Positions 60,421 to 64,000 of a stretch of 64,000 nucleotides of DNA are shown here, piece after piece. How positions within the stretch are numbered: position 1 is the first letter of the stretch; each line of letters begins with the position of its first letter. Where the stretch lies: the IMG/VR virus record IMGVR_UViG_3300017917_001336, positions 83,568-147,567 of that record; one strand, written 5' to 3'. A program made the translations under genes and the position numbers. The DNA is from a virus. Below the pieces are notes generated by a model that searched no databases, had not been told where the DNA came from, and was given only the letters and a program-made list of their open reading frames with translations.

Positions 60421-62649
60421 ATGGCAGTTGTGCAAATCAGCCGTATTCAAATACGCAGAGGTAAATCGCTTGAAGGAACCGGGCTTCCCCAACTAGCGTC
60501 GGGCGAATTAGCTTGGTCGTTAGATACCCAAGAACTGTACATTGGTAACGGTTCTGTTGCTGAGGGCTCTCCTGCGGTTGGAAATACAAAAATTCTAACA
60601 GAGCGTGACCTTACATCACAAGGTAACATTCTTAACTTAATTAACCACACATACAAAGTTACTGACCCAGGTATACAAACTGGGCCTACAATTAACAGTC
60701 CTATATCACGTACTATACAAGAACGTTTTGATGATAGAGTAAGTGCTGTAGACTTCGGAGCAGTGGGTGATGGAGTTATTGATGATACTAGCGCATTACA
60801 ACGTGCTATCAACCAATTGTATCTAAATTCAACTACAAAAGCATCTGCTGACATTGCTGACGGTGTTAAGTCTCGTGTTGTGCTAACTCTTGCTCCTGGA
60901 ATTTATAAAATTACTGATACATTGTATATTCCAAGCTATGCTACATTAGTTGGAGCAGGTTCAAATAAAACTATTATTTCATACACAGGTACTGGGCCAG
61001 CTATACAATTTGTAAATGATTCTTCAACAATAGGCAACCCAAGTACTATTGGCAATACTTTAGGAAACACACAACCTCGCTATATTGAACTTAGTGGGTT
61101 AACTGTGTTTACTAATACAAATAACGAAATAGCTTTAAAATTAGATGCTGTACGAAATAGCACATTTACAGATATTATTGTTAAAGGTAACTGGTTAGAA
61201 GTTGTGAACGCTAATAGCAAAGGTATCGAAATGAACGCAGTATCTGCATTAGTTACTTGTAGCGATAACGTATTTTCTAAAGTAACAGTAACAGGGTTTA
61301 CAACAGGCATATACGCTAAACAAGATATTATTAATAATTCATTTAATGATTGTAACATATATGATGTTAGACAGGGATTTGTATTAGGAGACGAGGCCGA
61401 CGGTACTACTGTTGGACAACAATATGGACCTAGACAAACATCCATTGTTCGTTGCAAGTTTGAAAATATTAAACAACATGCGGTATATGTTGATAGAGGA
61501 ACAGGTACAACAACTCGCGATTGTAAATTAATTAATGTAGGCAACGACGGCGCTGGCGTTTATTATCCGGCATACCCTCAAATTTATTTTGGTCGTCCTG
61601 GCAACTCAAGCCAGAATGATCAATCAGATAGAGAAGCTTTAGGTTCTGAGCAATCATTTACTATTGAATTAGAATTAAGTACACCTATTACTGCTAGTAA
61701 AGGCGATTTGTTTAAACAACTAACAACAAACGTTCAGGCTATACTTAAAGAAGATGTTGTGAATACTAGATTTGTAACAGTCGTTACTCAATATACTACA
61801 CCATTCAACAACTTTAGTAACATTTCTATTAATAATAATATTACACCAGGACTTCCGAAGACTATTGAAATCAGTTCGTCTAGTACAACTGCATTTACAA
61901 CAACAGACACTACTGAAGAGCTTACTGTTGGAACAGCTATTGTGTTTAGCGGGTCAGTGTTTGGTGGTGTTATTGCTGGTACAACATACTATGTCCAAGG
62001 CATTACTGATGGCTTTACATTTTCTATAAGTGATAGTTTAGGCGGCCCCCAAAAAACTTTAGGGTTATCAAGTGGAGTAATGACAGCTACATTTGCACCA
62101 ACAATACATCCGTTTACTGTTGGGAATTCTATGATAGTTCCGTATATTCCAGAAGTAACCGGCTGGGGAACTTATAATTCATATGGTTCAAGACAAAAAG
62201 ATGTTGGCTATTTTGCACTAAACTTGTTAGATCCTAACGTAAAGGCGTTAATTGGATTACTACCAATATCAACATTATCAACAGGCTCTGGCGCAGGCTC
62301 TATAACTTACAAAATTGATTATTTGTATAAGAGTAGAGTTCATAATTTTAGTAAATCGGGTACACTAACATTAGTAGTTGATATTGATGCAAGCAATTCA
62401 GAGTTGACTACTATTTCCCAACTAACAGACGACTATAACGTTTCTGGAATATCAGATGAGGATGCTCTTAAATTTGATATCTCAGCTGTGTTGCTAAATG
62501 AAAGTGGTAATACATTCTCTGGGTTAGGTGATGTACCAACATCAATTGCCCTGCAATATGTAAACACTATTAGTTTTAGTAGTGTACCAGATTCTGGTGC
62601 GTTCATTTATTCTTATACTTCAACAGCTACATATCTAACCATAATTTAA
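60421..62649 (+). CDS. tailspike-like protein with pectate-lyase-3 fold, 742 aa
   Basis: The N-terminal 65 residues (ISRIQIRRGKSLEGTGLPQLASGELAWSLDTQELYIGNGS) form a small attachment domain of the Mtd/hyaluronidase-start type. Residues 103-125 (VSAVDFGAVGDGVIDDTSALQRAIN) are the start of a pectate-lyase-3 right-handed beta-helix running to about 400. The C-terminal part is beta-rich. It probably binds and degrades a host surface polysaccharide. GAGGATATAA before the ATG; closed by a long-looped terminator. Confidence 0.87.
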   Translation: MAVVQISRIQIRRGKSLEGTGLPQLASGELAWSLDTQELYIGNGSVAEGSPAVGNTKILTERDLTSQGNILNLINHTYKVTDPGIQTGPTINSPISRTIQERFDDRVSAVDFGAVGDGVIDDTSALQRAINQLYLNSTTKASADIADGVKSRVVLTLAPGIYKITDTLYIPSYATLVGAGSNKTIISYTGTGPAIQFVNDSSTIGNPSTIGNTLGNTQPRYIELSGLTVFTNTNNEIALKLDAVRNSTFTDIIVKGNWLEVVNANSKGIEMNAVSALVTCSDNVFSKVTVTGFTTGIYAKQDIINNSFNDCNIYDVRQGFVLGDEADGTTVGQQYGPRQTSIVRCKFENIKQHAVYVDRGTGTTTRDCKLINVGNDGAGVYYPAYPQIYFGRPGNSSQNDQSDREALGSEQSFTIELELSTPITASKGDLFKQLTTNVQAILKEDVVNTRFVTVVTQYTTPFNNFSNISINNNITPGLPKTIEISSSSTTAFTTTDTTEELTVGTAIVFSGSVFGGVIAGTTYYVQGITDGFTFSISDSLGGPQKTLGLSSGVMTATFAPTIHPFTVGNSMIVPYIPEVTGWGTYNSYGSRQKDVGYFALNLLDPNVKALIGLLPISTLSTGSGAGSITYKIDYLYKSRVHNFSKSGTLTLVVDIDASNSELTTISQLTDDYNVSGISDEDALKFDISAVLLNESGNTFSGLGDVPTSIALQYVNTISFSSVPDSGAFIYSYTSTATYLTII

Positions 62650-62674
62650 AATAAATCCGTTACCAAACCATTTG

Positions 62675-62728
62675 ACCTTATCAAAAAATACGTATATTAT
62701 TATGTTCGTATCAATGATAAGGTTTTTA
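62675..62728 (+). terminator. terminator after the tailspike
   Basis: ACCTTATCA at 62675-62683 pairs with TGATAAGGT at 62715-62723, then TTTTTACATTTTT. The loop is about 31 nt and contains a TACG/CGTA inner stem. Confidence 0.7.
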
Positions 62729-62811
62729 CATTTTTAAATTAACAATAAATCTTGCAAAATCGGGTTGTAAACCGTTGTGAATCAAGAAGAATTAACAGGT
62801 TGGGTCTATCC

Positions 62812-62819
62812 ACTAAATA
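62812..62819 (+). promoter_or_regulatory. late-type promoter and structured leader of nrdA
   Basis: ACTAAATA lies 49 nt before the ATG at 62869. The surrounding sequence can fold as GGGTCT (near 62802-62807) with AGACCC (near 62837-62842), and an inner TTCC/GGAA. Confidence 0.4.
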
Positions 62820-62868
62820 CTTCCTAAACACGGAAAAGACCCCAAACAATTTGTGAGAGCGTAGCAGA

Positions 62869-64000
62869 ATGACAAACATAACAGTAATTAAAAGAAGCGG
62901 GAACAAAGAACCATTAGCAGTAGAAAAGTGGCAAGCTCAAGTAGCAAAAGTATGTCAAGGTATAGCAGATGTAAGTCAATCAATGATTGAAATTAAAAGT
63001 CAGCCACACTTTTATGACGGTATCACAACTAAAGAAATTGACGAGGTTACTTTACGTGCTATTGTTGATTTGATTGACGTAGAACATAACCCAGATATTG
63101 GCCACACTAACTATCAATATGTAGCAGGTAAACAACGCCTATCAATGTTGCGTAAAGATGTGTACGGCGACTATCAAGTTCCACACATTTACGAAATTGT
63201 AAAGAAAAACATAGAAGTAGGGTTATACACACCTGAGTTGCTTGAATGGTATTCGGAAGAAGACTGGAACAAGATGAACGATATGCTCGAACATGACAAA
63301 GACGAGCAGTACAGTTACGCTGCAATTGAGCAACTTATTGAAAAATATCTAGTACGCAATCGTGCTACTAAAGAAATTTACGAAACACCCCAAATTAGAT
63401 ACATGGTCGCCGCGGCAACTGTGTTCCATAAAGAAGAGCCCAACTCGGCTCGTATGAAGTACATTAAGGAGTATTACAATGCGGCTTCAGACGGTTTATT
63501 TACTCTCGCTACTCCTGTTCTTGCTGGGCTTGGAACTCCCACTAAGCAGTTCAGTAGTTGTGTTCTCATTCGCAGTGATGATGATCTTGACTCCATTTTT
63601 GCTTCTGGCGAAATGATGGCTAAGTATGCTAGTAAACGTGCTGGCATTGGTTTAGAAATTGGCAGACTTCGTCCACTAGGCAGTCCTATTCGCGGTGGCG
63701 AGATCATGCACACTGGTATGATTCCTTTTTTGAAGAAGTGGTTTGGTGACTTACGTTCTTGCTCACAAGGTGGCATTCGAAATGCTAGTGCTACAGTCTT
63801 TTATCCTATTTGGCATCATCAGTTTGATGACCTCATTGTTCTTAAGAATAATCAAGGAACTGAAGAAACTCGCGTTAGACACATGGACTACGGAGTGGTG
63901 CTATCAGCGTTCTTTTGGCGTCGTTTTAAAAACAAAGAAAATATTACTTTCTTTGATCCTAACGAAGTACCTGATCTTTACGAAGCCTTCTATAAGAATA
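62869..64000 (+). CDS. nrdA: ribonucleoside-diphosphate reductase alpha subunit, N-terminal part (cut by the window)
   Basis: Reduces ribonucleotides to deoxyribonucleotides for phage DNA synthesis. The frame is open from the ATG at 62869 (MTNITVIKRSGNKEPLAVEKWQ) to the last base. An ATP-cone (VIKRSGNKEPLAVEKWQ, about 5-90) is present, so activity is probably under dATP control. Conserved segments ATPVLAGLGTPTKQFSSCVLI (with the first active-site Cys) and GIGLEIGRLRPLGSPIRGGE follow. The class Ia type is inferred from these; the C-terminal Cys and the beta subunit lie outside the window. Confidence 0.95.
   Translation, partial: MTNITVIKRSGNKEPLAVEKWQAQVAKVCQGIADVSQSMIEIKSQPHFYDGITTKEIDEVTLRAIVDLIDVEHNPDIGHTNYQYVAGKQRLSMLRKDVYGDYQVPHIYEIVKKNIEVGLYTPELLEWYSEEDWNKMNDMLEHDKDEQYSYAAIEQLIEKYLVRNRATKEIYETPQIRYMVAAATVFHKEEPNSARMKYIKEYYNAASDGLFTLATPVLAGLGTPTKQFSSCVLIRSDDDLDSIFASGEMMAKYASKRAGIGLEIGRLRPLGSPIRGGEIMHTGMIPFLKKWFGDLRSCSQGGIRNASATVFYPIWHHQFDDLIVLKNNQGTEETRVRHMDYGVVLSAFFWRRFKNKENITFFDPNEVPDLYEAFYKN

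Noticed and set aside
62869-64000. Intein or intron in nrdA
   Set aside because: The visible part of the reading frame is continuous and matches reductase order; later parts lie outside the window.

Overview
The window is a 64-kb piece of a T4-like (myovirus-type) phage genome, most likely a phage of aquatic bacterioplankton. The evidence is a T4-type primase/DnaB-like helicase pair, an aerobic ribonucleotide reductase alpha subunit, repeat-rich tail fibres, a tailspike, and more than twenty T4-type late promoters ([A/G/C]TAAATA) placed in front of virion genes. The genes are compact, with many ATGA, TAATG and GTGA overlaps. There is no integrase, CRISPR array or insertion sequence. The host is unknown; the phage-borne 5-aminolevulinate synthase (Shemin pathway) makes an alphaproteobacterium one possibility.

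Layout. 0-5 kb (+): a virion protein, primase, a short carbamoyltransferase-like protein, replicative helicase and a GNAT-like protein. 5-10 kb: a large repetitive tail fibre (+) and a 667-aa HExxH metallopeptidase-like protein (-) read from a late promoter. 10.5-22.5 kb (-): an early/accessory block of about 30 small genes, two tRNAs (Arg-TCT and one with anticodon CAT) and an AAA+ ATPase. This block is served by an array of near-identical sigma70 promoters (TTGACA, 17 bp, TATAAT, often with an extended -10) and a shared ribosome-binding site, AAGGAGCGAA. At its downstream end is an RNA with two hairpins that both display the complement of that ribosome-binding site, the second built into the terminator. 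22-24 kb: small RNAs, alternative hairpins and short repeats. 24-35 kb (+): a dense run of small accessory genes including a SWIM zinc-finger protein, a macro domain, SGNH hydrolase, a tandem family of proteins ending in F-x-h-R-W, an SPPY-type DNA methyltransferase, a deoxyribonucleotidase and a DksA/TraR-like zinc finger.

35-46 kb (+): a ParB-like protein, GIY-YIG-like protein, sugar-nucleotide epimerase, a three-domain cell-wall hydrolase, AlgH-like protein, HNH nuclease, secreted nuclease, a HAD-phosphatase/deaminase fusion and lipoproteins. 46.2-47.4 kb (-): hemA (ALAS) with its catalytic residues intact. 47.4-51.9 kb (+): adhesin/tail-fibre proteins and a small zinc peptidase. 51.9-53.5 kb (-): an alpha/beta hydrolase operon. 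53.6-60.4 kb (+): two polymerase-beta-like nucleotidyltransferases, virion proteins and a PD-(D/E)XK nuclease. 60.4-62.6 kb: a pectate-lyase-fold tailspike. 62.9 kb to the end: nrdA, cut by the window edge.

The strongest candidates for new biology are: (1) the putative anti-Shine-Dalgarno RNA closing the early block; (2) five sigma70 promoters whose -10 box lies exactly 6 nt before the ATG, implying leaderless mRNAs for primase, helicase, a DksA-like protein and two nucleases, with a parallel set of leaderless late genes; (3) a recurring N-terminal motif resembling the T4 capsid-targeting sequence on many enzymes, suggesting a set of proteins packaged in the head and delivered with the DNA; (4) the tandem F-x-h-R-W family. 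All functional statements are from reading the sequence; no database search was run.
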